Source: Usnea hakonensis
Lineage: Eukaryota > Ascomycota > Lecanoromycetes > Lecanorales > Parmeliaceae
Length of the DNA: 57,470 nucleotides
Assembly: GCA_013423325.1 (NCBI GenBank)
Contig: BLJB01000274.1
Span: 1,329 to 58,798 of the forward strand
Reading direction: 5' to 3'
A program made the position numbers and the translations under genes. Position 1 is the first letter of the stretch; each line of letters begins with the position of its first letter. The notes under the pieces are model-generated. The model was not told the origin of the DNA, did not search any database, and was given only the letters and a program-made list of their open reading frames with translations. Below are positions 33,156-45,104 of the stretch, in pieces.

Positions 33156-34982
33156 TCAAAAGTTCCCCTTCTTCCACACGAACGTGAAATCGTCTTTAGA
33201 GTACTCTTTGCAGCTGACACTTATCTGGTGTCCCATTTGCGAAGGTCCGGAGAAAAACACCCCCACCTTTTCTGGGACGGCATGTAGGTTGCGGATAGAC
33301 TCGAAGACAGTGTCCCAATTGGGCTGGCCAACCATTGTCGCTGTCCGAAGCCCTGTGATGATACTCTGCTTTGCATAGACATCATCGCTGACGGCGTCCG
33401 TGGCCGCATGGGTCTGAATTTTGCCAGTGAGATACTAATCGAGTCAGTCATCTGTAGCCTTATTGATGGGGGATTTCACTTGCTGTATGGATTTCTATGT
33501 GGCTGTCCATATCTTGCGCTTCGATTGCCCGGAGCAATGACGTGAACCATTCAAACGCGCCAATGTCTGAATAAACCCAGAAGAAATAGATCTTCCGGAG
33601 AGAGGTCTTTTGGTGAGTATAATTCATTCGGTACCAGATGCTTTTGAGGATTGAAGCGAATGGCATGATTCCTGTCCCAGCTCCTATGAGGACTGCAATC
33701 TCGTACTCAAAAATATCTTCCCATGCACCGCCATATGGTCCATCGATGAATACCCGTGGGAGAGGCCTGCGGATTGCAGGATCCACGTCCAGGGTGGCAG
33801 CCTTTTGATCAATGCCGATGACCTCGGACATGGTAATGTCTTTTGCCACCTCGCGGTGCTCGAATTTGCACCCGACTGAGGCGGCTACTGAACTGGTGAA
33901 GTCGCTGGTGCAATGGATGTGAACAGACAGAAAATCCTCCTCGGGAGCGCTCGTGAGCAAGAAAGGGCGGTGTTGCCAAAGTGAGACTTCGGGGCAGCAG
34001 AGAAAGATGTACTGGACCAAATGAGTGTGAGAAATGGCAAAAACAATGAACTACGTACCTGCCCAATCTTGATCCGTGTCTTTTCCTTCTTAATCTGTAT
34101 CTCAACCACGTCGCCAGGGTGCCGAATGACCTTCGATATGTAGGTCTTGTACCTACCAACAATTTCTCTTATAATTTTTTCCACCAGTAGGTAGCCGAAG
34201 CCCCCGTACATCCACCACTGCCAAATAGAACCGTATCCGACGCTGCACGTGCTAGCAGGGCTTGAACCATTGTCTTTTCTGATTGCACCGCAGATACCGT
34301 GCACAGATGATACGACAAAGAAAACCACAAATATGTGGTGAGTATAGTAGAACCTTTCGAAGCTTGCAAGCCGAAATTTTTGGAGCGAGGTGACAGCAAT
34401 GAGTCCAAGAGTCACAAGCAACACGTATCCGGACCACCCCGGTGTGTTGCCGAAGTTAGATTCAAGAAAGCCCTTAAGACCCCTGCCATTCTCTGCAGCT
34501 AGCAGTGCAAAGTTGACCCAATGACCGATCGTATGCACGGAAGCAAAGAAGAGCAAATACCAGCCTATCATCTTATGGAAGAAGACGCTAGTATCCTGAT
34601 GAATGATAGTGCCGAGAGGTGTCCGCCTCAAAATCGAGGTCAGCGTCCGGCACACCGGAAAGATGAGTACTGCAAGATCGAAGTTTAGGACCAAAGCAGC
34701 AGCGTTCGCCATGGCTCCAAAGGCGGACAAGGCAAGGGTAGAAACGCCCTTAGTGTAGGAGAACCAGAAGCCGTAAGAGAAGATGATTGCGTGAATCAGT
34801 GTAAATGTGACCATGAGGAGAGACCGAACGTCTTTGGCCATCGTCCAGCGACATTCTCGTGCTTTCTCCTCCGGAATGGCAATTCGCTCACTAGTCACCT
34901 CGTTGGACAGCAGCATTGTCGACAACGGAGGCAGGGTCGATGTAACATTCTTCTCAGAGAGGTCAATGCTCGAGTCCGACAT
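33156..34982 (-). CDS. gp91phox-type NADPH oxidase, divergent in FAD/NADPH motifs
   Basis: Exons 33156-33434, 33484-34011, 34059-34982; 576 residues. The second intron uses a GC donor (GCAAGT). Six membrane helices carry the four haem histidines with canonical spacing: His136 (FFHKMIGW) and His150 (VHTIGH), His215 (YTHHIF) and His228 (VHG). The C-terminal half has the NADPH sites DGPYGGAWED, GAGTGIMPFASIL and the family end WKKGNF. It transfers electrons from NADPH through FAD and haems to oxygen, giving superoxide; fungal Nox enzymes act in development and hyphal signalling. Odd: the FAD motif HPFT reads RPFL (Arg323), and the C-terminal CGP is SGP (Ser546). No EF hands. It looks nearest to Nox2/NoxB in my memory but the subclass is uncertain. 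Confidence 0.88.
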
Positions 34983-35649
34983 GCTTGGGTCTGCAGCGAA
35001 GATAGCAATTGAAGTTGCAAATGACGGAGTATACGACGACCTTAGCCAGTAGAGTAAACGTAACACGATGTCAGAACTGGAAGTCAGAGGTACTTTAGTA
35101 GCGGACACCGTTGAGCGATTTGAGGGATGCAGACAGATCAAAACATAAAAGTAAAAGAATTAGGTGTAGGTGTAAGAGAAGTGTCCAAGGGAAGGCGCAA
35201 CTCCTAGAAAGAATTGATTTAAATCCGGCATCCACAGACGTCCGCAGAGCCTTCCAAACAGCACCCGCTTCACTGCATTTATTCCCAGTCTCTCAATGAA
35301 AACTGCAGCGAATCAGATTTTAGCCGTCTACGAGATTCTCAAAGGGAACGTCAGTAGGAATGAAATCATGCAATGATAATCATTGCTACCTTAGATACAC
35401 CCTAGCACTCCACCATGTATTGTGACATGCTGCGTCACTAAGAAATCCCGGAGATCCGCGCTCATTGCTGCGAGCTACCGCTGAAGCTGTGGACAAAAGA
35501 AAATCAGAACCCTTTACTGCTTGTCATTGATAATGCTTCCGTGAGATATGCTCTGGACTAGCCCCCTGACGACTAATCCACATAAAGAGAACATAGGCTA
35601 GCCAAGGCCTTGTGTGTCACACCATCACATCTCACTTCCATCTCGCTGT
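34983..35649. other. Intergenic region NADPH oxidase promoter / UBC4 3' flank
   Basis: 667 bp. The oxidase frame stays open upstream of its ATG to about 35141 without another ATG, so this is treated as leader. No other feature seen. Confidence 0.4.
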
Positions 35650-36438
35650 CTAAATGGCGTACTTCCTAGTCCATTCCCTTGCCGTCGATTCATACCTCGG
35701 ACGGTCGGTCTTGTAAACATGGGCAATCTCAGGTACCAAAGGATCATCGGGGTTGGGATCTGTGAGCATGGAACAGATGGAGAGAAGCACTGTTACACAC
35801 GTAATTAGCGTTAATCCTGGACGTACTGGAGGGCATCCGCGCAAACGTGGGAACAAATAGAAGTAGTACCTTTTGAAATGGTCAAGGCAGGGCTCCATTG
35901 GTCTCGTAGAATGTCGAGACATATACTTCCGTTGGAGTTGATGTTAGGATGGTAGATGCGCGTAGTGAAGTTGACCTTTGGAGGCTTAAATGGGTAATCG
36001 GTGGGAAAGTGTATGGCGAGGAAGAAGACACCTCCTGAGTACGGGCTGTCACCCTGCACTTGTATGTCAGCTTGGGAGTAACGACGGTTCTGGCAAACTC
36101 GGGAAACGGCATGGCGTCTACGAGACGTAGCGATAAGATGTAACGTACGGGACCCATGATAGTCGCTTGCCAGTGGAACTACACAGATCCGGAAAGTATT
36201 AGCCGATGACCTCTGATTTGAATGGGGTCTGCGACAAATGCAGTTGAAGAGAAACGACATACCAGATCATCGCCGATAGGACCTGCTGAGCACGAAGAAG
36301 GAGGGTCACTAAAATTTCATTATCAACAGGAGATCTTGTGGAGGCATGCAGCCTGCTACGCTGAGTTCGAGTGTGGCTGTGAAGATGAACATACCGGCCG
36401 AGATCTGTAAGCTCCTTGTTAATTCTCTTGAGGGCCAT
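35650..36438 (-). CDS. UBC4: Ubiquitin-conjugating enzyme E2 Ubc4/UbcH5 type
   Basis: Five exons: 35650-35789, 35870-36053, 36149-36178, 36263-36308, 36395-36438; 147 residues, exactly the family length. MALKRINKELTDLGRDPPSS, CSAGPIGDDLFHWQATIMGP and PYSGGVFFLAIHFPTDYPF precede the catalytic Cys85 in NGSICLDILRDQWSPALT; the protein ends REWTRKYAI. It carries activated ubiquitin to many E3 ligases for degradation of short-lived and damaged proteins. The introns (80-95 nt) are longer than most here. It shares its promoter with the divergently transcribed transporter downstream on the map. Confidence 0.97.
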
Positions 36439-36997
36439 ATTGGTCAAATTGTATATGGTTGAAGTTGAGTAAAAGCCGATGTAAGACGGATGTAAGAGAG
36501 AAGGAGGTTTGTGGTTGTGGTTGTCAAGTGTGAGAATGAGTTGTTTAATGTTAGGATCTCGTGGTTGTAAGTTGCAAGGTCAGACAAGCCTTGTGCTTTA
36601 GCGTCTATTTTTACCGCCCCTCCCGACTGCTGACAAGTGCGTCGAGCCCCGAGGCTTTAAGTAGTCTAATGTAAAGTAAATTTTCCGGGCACAAGTGACG
36701 CAGATATCAAACTCTCATTCGCCACTGATATACAGCTAAGGTATTTTATCGCTTCAAAGTTTCATATGTTTGTATCACATGTGTATTCACCTTTCCTAAG
36801 CGTGTGTATGTATTAGAATAGAATGTTCGCCGTTTTCGTAACAGATATTCTTTAGAACAATGATCTCTGACAACAACACTTCTCTAGCTGACGAAAGTCT
36901 TCTCCAACATTGATTGAATCTTTCCCAATCGTTTGAAATGGGGCGGTAGTCAAGAAAAGAAAACGTCTTTGAATTGCTCATGAGGCATACTGCCAAC
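36439..36997. promoter_or_regulatory. Shared divergent promoter UBC4 / TDT transporter
   Basis: 559 bp between start codons. A GTGGTTGTGGTTGT tract lies in the presumed UBC4 leader (about 36511-36524). No RNA gene or additional frame seen. Confidence 0.45.
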
Positions 36998-38675
36998 ATG
37001 GCAAGAGAAAAGCCAGACTCTCCGCAGGTCGTCTCCCTAAGAGAGCGTTTACGTCATTTTACCTGGGCGTATGTTCATAGATGATTAGTTTGAATGTTTA
37101 TGCGATGCTCATCTCATTCTAATCCCTCTCAGATGGTTCACGCTCACGATGAGCACCGGTGGCATAGCTCTCTTGCTTGCAGTCACTCCCCACAGATTTC
37201 CTGGCTTGAATACCATCGGGATAATTGTTTTCTTATTCGATCTGGTTCTATTTCTACTTCTATCAATCCTCATTTCTGCACGCTTCATCAGCTTCTCCGG
37301 CACCTTCACTCAGTCTGTCTATCATCCGACAGAATCTCTCTTCATTCCAGTATGTCTTCCCGCTGGCTCTCCATCACTTCGCTGATCAGATGCGCCCTTC
37401 CGCCCAGACCTTCTTTCTCACTATATCAACCCTCATATCATGCATGCAAAAGTACGGCTACCCCTCCACAGGTCCCTGGCTTGTTGTGGCCCTCAGAGTC
37501 CTTTTCTGGATGTACGTGGCGATAACCTTTGCCACCGCTGTCCTCCGTACGTACATCTCCGAGTCGATTCTTCCATTTTCACACTGGCTCTGAGTCGTAA
37601 GCCGTGATTCGGGAGCAAGAGCAACTTCCGACACCCAAAATCTGTCGTGCAACTTCATTTCCTACCTGGAATAAGCAATGCTGACTCCGAAGCCTGCGTA
37701 GAGTATCATCTCCTCTTCACAGGAAAGGCATTGACACTACAGTCAAGTACGTCTGCAATCGAGGGTCTTGAAGTCATTTGTTCCTATTGTGATCTTCAAC
37801 CTCAGCTTTGAGAGATATAGTAGTACTGACGCCCAAAACTTGAAGTGACACCTGCGTGGATATTGCCCGTCTTCCCAATCATGCTGTCTGGGACTGTCGC
37901 TTCCGTGATATCAGGGTCTCAACCCCCGCACCAGGCGATCCCCATTCTCATAGCCGGAACTACCTTCCAAGGCCTCGGAATGCTGATATCCATATTCATG
38001 TACAGCAACTACATCGGCAGATTGATGTCGTATGGCTTGCCATCCCCTGAAACCCGGCCCGGAATGTTCATCTCAGTTGGTCCACCCTCATTTACGGGCC
38101 TAGCCTTCATTGGTATGGCGAATGCCGCCATTGAGGTATTCCCAAATACCTTTGTCCTGGGTACCGCCGCGGTACCGACGGCTCAGATACTCAAGATTGT
38201 GGCTGTATTCCTGGCCATTGTACTCTGGTCTCTTTCGCTCTTCTTCTTCTGCATATCGCTACTTGCTACGCTCAATGGGATGAAAAAGATGAGTTTCCAT
38301 CTCGTAAGTGGAAGGCACGGAAATAGTCCGTCTGTAAGCTGAAAGTGTATTTGCAGACTTGGTGGTCGTTCGTCTTTCCAAATACTGGGTTCATAATCGC
38401 CGTTATCGATATCGGAACTGAAATTGATAGCCAAGCCGTTCTGTGGGTCTCGAGCGTGGCAACGGTGCTGCAAGTCACCATTTGGCTGCTTGTGTTCGTA
38501 GCACATGCGCGCGCAGTAGCAAGGAAGCAGATACTCTGGCCTGGAAAGGGTATGTCTAGTCCAGATTGGAAACAGACCTTCCCTGCTCCAAAGACCTGGC
38601 TTGCAATTCAAACGTCTGTCTTGGAGAAGCAATGCTGACCCCAAAATGTACGTAGACGAAGACCATGATGCTTGA
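36998..38675 (+). CDS. TDT/SLAC1-family transporter (malic acid / sulfite exporter-like)
   Basis: Seven exons: 36998-37068, 37133-37349, 37408-37546, 37702-37746, 37846-38303, 38357-38549, 38656-38675; 380 residues. About ten hydrophobic helices are seen. Family signatures are FTWAWFTLTMSTGGIALLL at the start, LFTGKALTLQSMTPAWILPVFPIMLSG (in fragments), GMFISVGPPSFTGLAFIGMA and TWWSFVFPNTGF. Relatives are Mae1 (C4-dicarboxylate uptake) and Ssu1 (sulfite efflux); the SLAC1 fold is shared with voltage-dependent anion channel annotations. The substrate cannot be chosen. The 3' halves of the introns at 37547 and 38550 resemble each other (see findings). Exon 4 rests on frame and splice consensus. 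Confidence 0.88.
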
Positions 38676-38928
38676 GGACATCTACATCAGCAGCAACATC
38701 CTCATCAATATTGTCCCTAATATCAAAGGACCCGTTGCTATCACTGTTTGCGAAATCCTTCGTTATTGAATACCAACATTTGAGGCGAGTCTATTTCAAG
38801 CCAGAGGCAACAACCACTTCGTCTGCCTTCCCCGTGTCGCTACAGTAGACGCTTCTATGCAACGCTTACATAGATGTATATATGGATGGGTATCATAACA
38901 GAACCAAATATCCCAGAACGCCATGACT
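38676..38928. other. Convergent 3' region
   Basis: 253 bp between the transporter and MSS4 stop codons; 3'UTRs presumed, nothing else seen. Confidence 0.4.
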
Positions 38929-41733
38929 TTAGAGCTCCATGGTAGCCGGAGCTATTTTCGACATCCCCATACTGAGGCGGTTGAAATCAGGAAGCGACGG
39001 AAGCCGTCCATCTTCTGAAGGCGGTCGCCCGCTGATCGAAGGCTCACCATCCGGGCCTCTGCCGACAATTGTCCCATTGTGAATGCTATCTTCCCTACTC
39101 GCTGCCTCACCATCCTCCTCAACAACGGGCAAAGTAGCGCCTCCACCACCGCCTGCCCTGTCAACCGATGGACTGCGTACGGTACTTAGCGTCCGGTCGT
39201 TTTTTGGTTCTTCTGTGGCACCTTCCTTTTCCGTTTTGTGTGCTTGCTTCTCGGCTTTTTCGATGACTTTGTCTGTCGAGTGACGCGAGATAGGGAAGCT
39301 TGATTGGCGGTTAGTTTCAACCGAGCTATCGAGAAGGGCACCACTTTGGGCTTGTCGCTCTTGTTCTTCCTTGGTCATGGTGATGCCGCTTATGAATTTG
39401 ACAAACCGGTCACCGTAGCCCTCAGGCGGGATGGGAGAGATCTGGGAGCGTTCGTTGGACATGCCTTTCCAAAAATGCTCGGCGCGCTTAACGAAGCCAT
39501 ACTGAGCCAATGTAAGCCAATACTGCACGTACAGATAGTAGTCATAGGACGCTTACATGTGTTAAGCAATCGATGATCCCAAGATAGTAAATCTGTTGAC
39601 CAGGTTGACCATTCTCATGGGTAGCTCTGAATCCACCATCGTCGCTGTAAAATACAAAATTCTTCTTCTCTTCCAACATCTCATCTGGCATCTTGCTTGT
39701 GCTTTTGTCCATGGGTACGGGCTTCTCTTTCTTGATAATCTGTCGTAACTGCCTTGCTTGTCTTGCGTTCTCGAGCTTGGACGGAGTTCTGGTAAGCATA
39801 TTGACCTGTGGCTCTGGCGTACCATCGCCACCCGGCTGAAACACTTGGAGTGTCTTGTCGCGAAGATTCTCTTCGTTGCCTTTCTCCACGTCATGAATAC
39901 CAACCAAGAGGGAGTAGTCCATTATCTTCAATTTCTGCAGAAGGGCCACATCGCGCTTCATCTGCTCAATGAAAAGGCTCTTCTTCTCGGGCCCAAACTC
40001 GAAATGGTTGTTTCTTCGCAGCCAATTCAGATCCTTCAGAGTGGCCCTGGGGTTACGCTCTAAATCCTCTTCTTTATAATTTCGCCCAATTGTCGATCCT
40101 TTGAGATCATATGTTTGGTGTATGTCTCGATGGGCAGGAAACAGGTTGTTCATAATAACAAAATGAATTTTCCTGCCATAAGGTATCTTGACTCGGTGAA
40201 GGCCGTAAAATTGAGAGATTAGAGTGTTGGGATAACGCTCAACATGAGCGTAATATTCTCGCAAAATTTTCCTCAGGAGCTTGTGCTCAGCATGGTGTAT
40301 TGTCTTGATGATATACTTATAGTCCCGCGAAAAATAGAAAAAGCTTCCACTCTTACCGGGAGAGCCTAGCTCCGATAGGATGTATTTACTTGTGAGTGAC
40401 ATTAAGTAGTCTGCTGGGTCAAGCTTGAACTTCGCCCGAAGATGACGGAAGACCCAAGGCGCGTAATCTTTGAACTTGAAGTCGTATTTCGCTGACGGAG
40501 TCAACTCGTTACCAGTGCTAGACTTTGTGAGCTCAAGTTTCTTTGATGCTCAGGCACGTCTTACATGTCAAAAGAGAATTTGTGTTTAGCATCGAAATCT
40601 GCGTCCACAAGCTCTCGATCTATCTTCGCATTCGTCCTCGACACTGTAAATCGGATGCCGGTTAACATGTTGTAGGAGGTCACCCAATTGACATGATGCA
40701 TGTCGACCTTTGTACCCACAACCACTCTGTCGTCTTCCTCTTCCTCTTTTTTCTGTCTTCGGCTGGCTCTTTTTTGCCGAATCGTCTCAGTCCATCGCGC
40801 TATATCGCCGTCGGGTGGTACTTCGTCTAGGTACATATCAGAGTGTATGGATCTTGTTGGCGCCCGCACCATGGTATTCGAGACTCGCGGGGTTCTAGGT
40901 GTCGGAGAGAAGCGTCCGCTGTCACTACCGCCATCGCTTGCAGTGTTGGGTAGCGAGAAGTCCCTCGATGTTCGGCTAGTCGATACCCTTGGGACCTCCA
41001 GCGTGGTGTGACGTTGATGTAAGCGAGGAGCTGAAGGATGCAAGGATGATGTTGGAGATCCAGCAAGAGGCTGGCTTGCGTTTGATGGACTCAGTGTGGA
41101 TGAGAGTCTGTTCTTAAGAATCTGAGATAGATCTTGAGACGTCCAATTCGCCTGTGAAGCACTGGAGGACGGCTCAATATCACTCAAGGATGTTGAGTGG
41201 GGATTGCTGCTTTGCGGCGCAGACAGTGAATGACCTCTTGCATGGCCCTTGTGGTAGTGGCCTTTCCCCAACTGACCACTCTCCGGAGATTTCGGCCTAG
41301 GAACGTAGGCAGCGTTTCCGTTTGCATGTTCTGGCAGATATGTGTAATCCACAGTACTTAGTCTTGATGGCGGATTGTTTATTGTGAGGTCCTGTGTCTC
41401 CCCTTCTCCCGTAGCCCCCATTCCATTCACCGTCGAGTTTTTGCTTCCATTTCTTGAGTGGGTCTTTCCCCGACTCTCTGTACTATCACTAGATCTGGTA
41501 GGTGGCAAGGAGTGCAAGCTTGAATTCACACCATTCGATTCACCAAGGAAGACGCCCTCGACACGTTTGATCCCTCCTGAGCTTTCGATAGGGATTCCAT
41601 TCATCAACCCCTTGCCAATTGTCGGGTGGGATGAGGTCTCTGTGGGACCAAGATGGGGCGGATCGTATACAGAATGGTCGCTCGATTCCAGATGGACAGG
41701 CTCACTCACGTGCTTGGAGAGGACTGATGGCAT
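38929..41733 (-). CDS. MSS4: Phosphatidylinositol-4-phosphate 5-kinase
   Basis: Exons 38929-39501, 39557-40517, 40565-41733; 900 residues. A long Ser/Pro/Asn-rich N-terminus (about 1-330) precedes the kinase, which begins near VVVGTKVDMHHVNWVTSYNM. Kinase signatures are SGSFFYFSRDYKYIIKTI (ATP loop and lysine), FVIMNNLFP, DLKGSTIGR, KIMDYSLLVGIHD (catalytic Asp) and the specificity loop YLGIIDCLTHYGFVKRAEHFWKG (in fragments). The C-terminus is acidic and disordered. It makes PI(4,5)P2 at the plasma membrane, organising actin and endocytosis. Both introns are short GT-AG (47 and 55 nt). The intron after SFDI restores TGNELTPSAKYDFKF. Confidence 0.95.
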
Positions 41734-42261
41734 CGTGGTTCCCAGACACCAACAGAAATGATCCCTCCCAGCATGCCCAATCCGTTGGGAGTGAGAGCTG
41801 CTCTGATCGTCCTGCAGGCTACCTTAGCAATAAGAATGGAGCTCGCATGTCTTCTACTTTAATAGAATTTCCCCTGCCCCTGTCTTCCAATGTCTGATTC
41901 CGAAGATTAGGAATCGTACGACAAGCGCAAGAGGGCGCAGCGAAAAGTCTACTCTGGCGATAAAACCGACACCACACCAAATGCAATGATATGGAAGTAT
42001 CTGAGGAAGCAATGAGTGTGTACAGTGTAGCGACAGAATTGAACTGGGCCAGTGTTTTTGAATGCCTTTGCGTCAATCTCATCGGGACCCGTTTTTCCGA
42101 ATCAATGTCTTGGCATGGGAAAGTAAGGTACCACTTGGGAGGATAAGGTAAAGTACTAAAAGTACTACTGTATTTACCGCAACTGTCGCAAGTATGACGC
42201 GTACGAAATGACAATTGAGGCACCAGAGGGAAAAAAAATTTCAAAAATGAGGATTTTCACG
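41734..42261. promoter_or_regulatory. MSS4 upstream region
   Basis: 528 bp. It contains AAGTAAGGTACC and GGATAAGGTAAAGTACTAAAAGTACT near 42122-42166, the same motif class as other promoters of this window. No gene. Confidence 0.4.
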
Positions 42262-42346
42262 TCCTTCGAGCCGGGATCGAACCAGCGACCTCAGGATGAC
42301 ATCAATCAATTACAGTCCCGCGCTCTTCCAACTGAGCTATCGAAGG
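42262..42346 (-). tRNA. tRNA-Tyr (GTA) with 12-nt intron
   Basis: On the minus strand the acceptor stem CCTTCGA pairs with TCGAAGG, with C1:G72 and discriminator A73, both tyrosine identity features. The D arm is TAGCTCAGTTGGAAGAGC. The anticodon GTA lies at 42313-42311, and the T arm contains GGTTCGATCCC. The anticodon stem CGGGA/TCCTG only pairs after removing 12 nt (42309-42298) located one base 3' of the anticodon, the standard eukaryotic tRNA intron position. No CCA is encoded, as expected for a nuclear gene. Confidence 0.93.
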
Positions 42347-42751
42347 ATACTGGAATTATAATCTTATTTTACGATATAAAGTTTATTTTGGGAGTTATCT
42401 AGGGTATGTTCTCTATGCATTTCGCCGCCCTCGGCCGCCGGCCGCCTTCACTCTAGGCCCACCAGGCCTGTCAACTTTTGGGTGTACGTACTCGCATGGC
42501 ACTCAATAGCAGGGGTCTCTCTATCCTTTTATCAGGTTGTCAAAACTTTGCCTAGCACAAGACATAGCAACACTATATACGGCGCCACTGAATATGTGCG
42601 ATGCGAATACTTTTTATTGCAGACATGATAGACTCAGCGGCATCGCTCAACGCCTTTGACTTGTAGGATTTCTTCTTCCCGTTTATATCTATCAAACGCC
42701 CCCATATTCGAGACAGCAGTTTCCGAGTATGTACAATAAAATAGTAGAACT
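42347..42751. other. Intergenic region between tRNA and NPF-motif gene
   Basis: About 400 bp with one GC-rich palindromic patch (CGGCCGCCGGCCG near 42431). No gene seen. Confidence 0.4.
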
Positions 42752-44538
42752 TCAATCCTTGAACTTCCCCCGAAGCTCATCAACTTCTCGCTGTAAGGCC
42801 GATAAGTCGGCCATGACATCCTTGATTTCAGCGCCGCTGGGGCCAAGTGGTGCCATAGCAAGATGAGATATGGAAGAAGAGGCGCTAGAATCACTTCTCA
42901 AACGTTCGGTATAGTGGCCGCTGAGACGTGACGGCGTGTAGCTGCTTTGACTTGAACCCCTCCTTCTAGGTGGCGGTGGCGGCGCTACGACGGGGGATCC
43001 AGGGATTGACTGTGTTTGATTCGATCTTTTAGCCGATGACACTGAGGGACTTCGAGTGGATGGCGGTCGAGATCTGGTAGATGGTGCATCGACATCAGGA
43101 GTATTAGCTTGGCCAGATACTGGGGTGAATGACGTGCCCATGGACACCGACGATGATGAGTTTCCGCGGACTAGACCAGCACGGCGTGGTGGAGGTGGAG
43201 CGGGCGCTCTTGCATTTACGCTTGGAGGAGGTTGAGATAGCTCTGTCAATCCAATTGGGCCTTCTTCTGTGATTGGCGTTGATCGCTCGGTACTGCTGGT
43301 AAATGGCTTTGCCCTTAGCTGATTGTGTCTTCGTAAAACTGGAGGGGCTGGTGGGCTGCGCTTCAGTGTAAGGTTGGTAGACTGTGCGCGTTCGCTCTCA
43401 AAGAGTGAGCCTTGAAGATCATGATTCGTAGACTCTAAAGGTCTGAGCGTTGAGGATTGGATATCGAAAGGTACAGGCAGAGGTGGTAGCGGTTTTTCCA
43501 CATCTGTGGTCCCTGGCATGGATCGGTCTACTGGCGCCATCGCACTCAACGCAGAATCGGAGTACGATAGCGTCGGGTCATCGAAAGATACCGTTTGAGG
43601 AGCATTCGATTGGACAAACGTGCCATGCCGATGCTTTGGAGTGGACGGCTTGACTTTCTCAGAAGCGATCAGTGAGTGCTCTGCGATCGATTGTTGCTCG
43701 TCGTCCGACAGTAAAATTTCATGGGACGTCCGCGGTGACTCTTGAAGGGGGCCAGAAACGGGCTCTAAGATTGAGAACGCATCTGTGTTGCTACTGCTAT
43801 CACCAACGTGGACTGGGCTGAAGCTGACGGGATTTGAGGTGCCCGCATTTGCTCCGGATACACTTGTCTCACCGGTCAACAACAGCCTCTTAAAATCATC
43901 CACATCATAATGCGGTCGTGTATTCTTGACCTCTGCTTCCGCCGTACGATCTTGGCTACTCGAGCTCGGCGGACCTGGCCTGCTGTCTATACCTAGACTA
44001 GCGAGCGTTTTCTTGAACGGGTTGGCACGCGTCACACTTGCGCCTCCATCAGTTGACCTAAAACCTGAATTGGTCAAGGTATTCTGCTGCGTGCTCTCAT
44101 CGTCCGTGTTACCGCGTGCTCCGTCAGGTTCCGCGTTGAAAGGGTCTTCTAGCGAGTCATCTTCCATACTTTGGGGAGATAGCAGATCTGATGGTGAAGA
44201 GGGAGGAAGGATGGGTGGAGGGGAAAAGAATCTGTGCGGCATGCCATGCTCGCCGTCGGATGTTGCAGAATGTGGAGATATAATTCGAACAGTTTTGCCG
44301 GTCCTAGACTTTATTGGCCGTGGTAGGTCTAGTGTAGTTTTACGTTAGCAATTCTGTAGGCGCATAGATCAAGGACGACTCTACTTCCTCGAGCCGTGGA
44401 GCTGTTTTTACCTGTATCTATGGATGGGATGCGAGGATCCGGTCTGTCATGACTTTCGACAGGACTATGGACAGGCCCCAATGAAGGGAATGAGGTCTGT
44501 TGGGCAGGGTTACGGCGGAAAGGGTTGGTGCCAGACAT
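42752..44538 (-). CDS. Proline-rich protein with NPF motifs and C-terminal coiled coil (possible endocytic adaptor)
   Basis: Exons 42752-44328 and 44412-44538, intron 83 nt; 567 residues. The N-terminus MSGTNPFRRN and a second site RANPFKKTL carry NPF, the ligand of EH domains; LEDPFNAE is a DPF-like motif used by clathrin adaptors. Several SH3-type proline motifs follow (KPLPPLPVPF, APAPPPPRRAG, APPPPPRRRG). The last about 25 residues (IKDVMADLSALQREVDELRG) form a short coiled coil. Most of the rest is Ser/Thr-rich and disordered. I do not recognise a named family; the MSGTNPFRR start is common among uncharacterised fungal proteins. A role in actin patches or endocytosis is inference from motifs. 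Confidence 0.75.
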
Positions 44539-45104
44539 AACGATTCTTTAAACAAGTGGTCGTCATTAGGGCAAATATAAGGACGTCAAGTGCAAGTCTA
44601 GGTGGAAATACAAGTACATTTTCAAGGACAAGTACGAGTACATGATCCGCCGTGAGGCAGTCCTGTACCTCTGGACTTCCTGATATCAGAAAGCTTACAA
44701 TATGAATAAGCAAGCAACTTACTTCAAGCTTTGCCATCCGAAATTCCAAATGCGTACCCTCGCTATCTCCTGGGCCTTGGCATTGACGGAGTTTATGCAG
44801 TAAGTCTCCGAGGCTAATTGTACTGTATTGTAAAGCTTAGAGTAAACCAGGCTCCCGTTTACTTACTAACTGTTTTATTTGACCATTGAAACTTTACTCT
44901 ACTTACTCCGTACTTTCGGTCAGATAACAATCAACAAGGTCATCATGCAGGGACTGGACCAGCTTCATATTCTATTTCATCAAAACTGCATATTACCAGT
45001 CTAGGAACAACAACAGACCTCACACCGCCTCAAGATCTTAGAAAGCATTACCTTAGCTACTGACATATTTAGCAGACCACTTCGCTCCCATTTAACCTCC
45101 AGCC
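44539..45104. other. Intergenic region upstream of NPF gene and of the pseudogene
   Basis: 566 bp with repeated TACTTACT/AGTAAAC words near 44850-44915. No gene. Confidence 0.4.

Noticed and set aside
36998..44538. Secondary-metabolite or transporter gene cluster
   Set aside because: Neighbours are unrelated housekeeping genes; no synthase, terpene cyclase or cluster regulator is present anywhere in the window.
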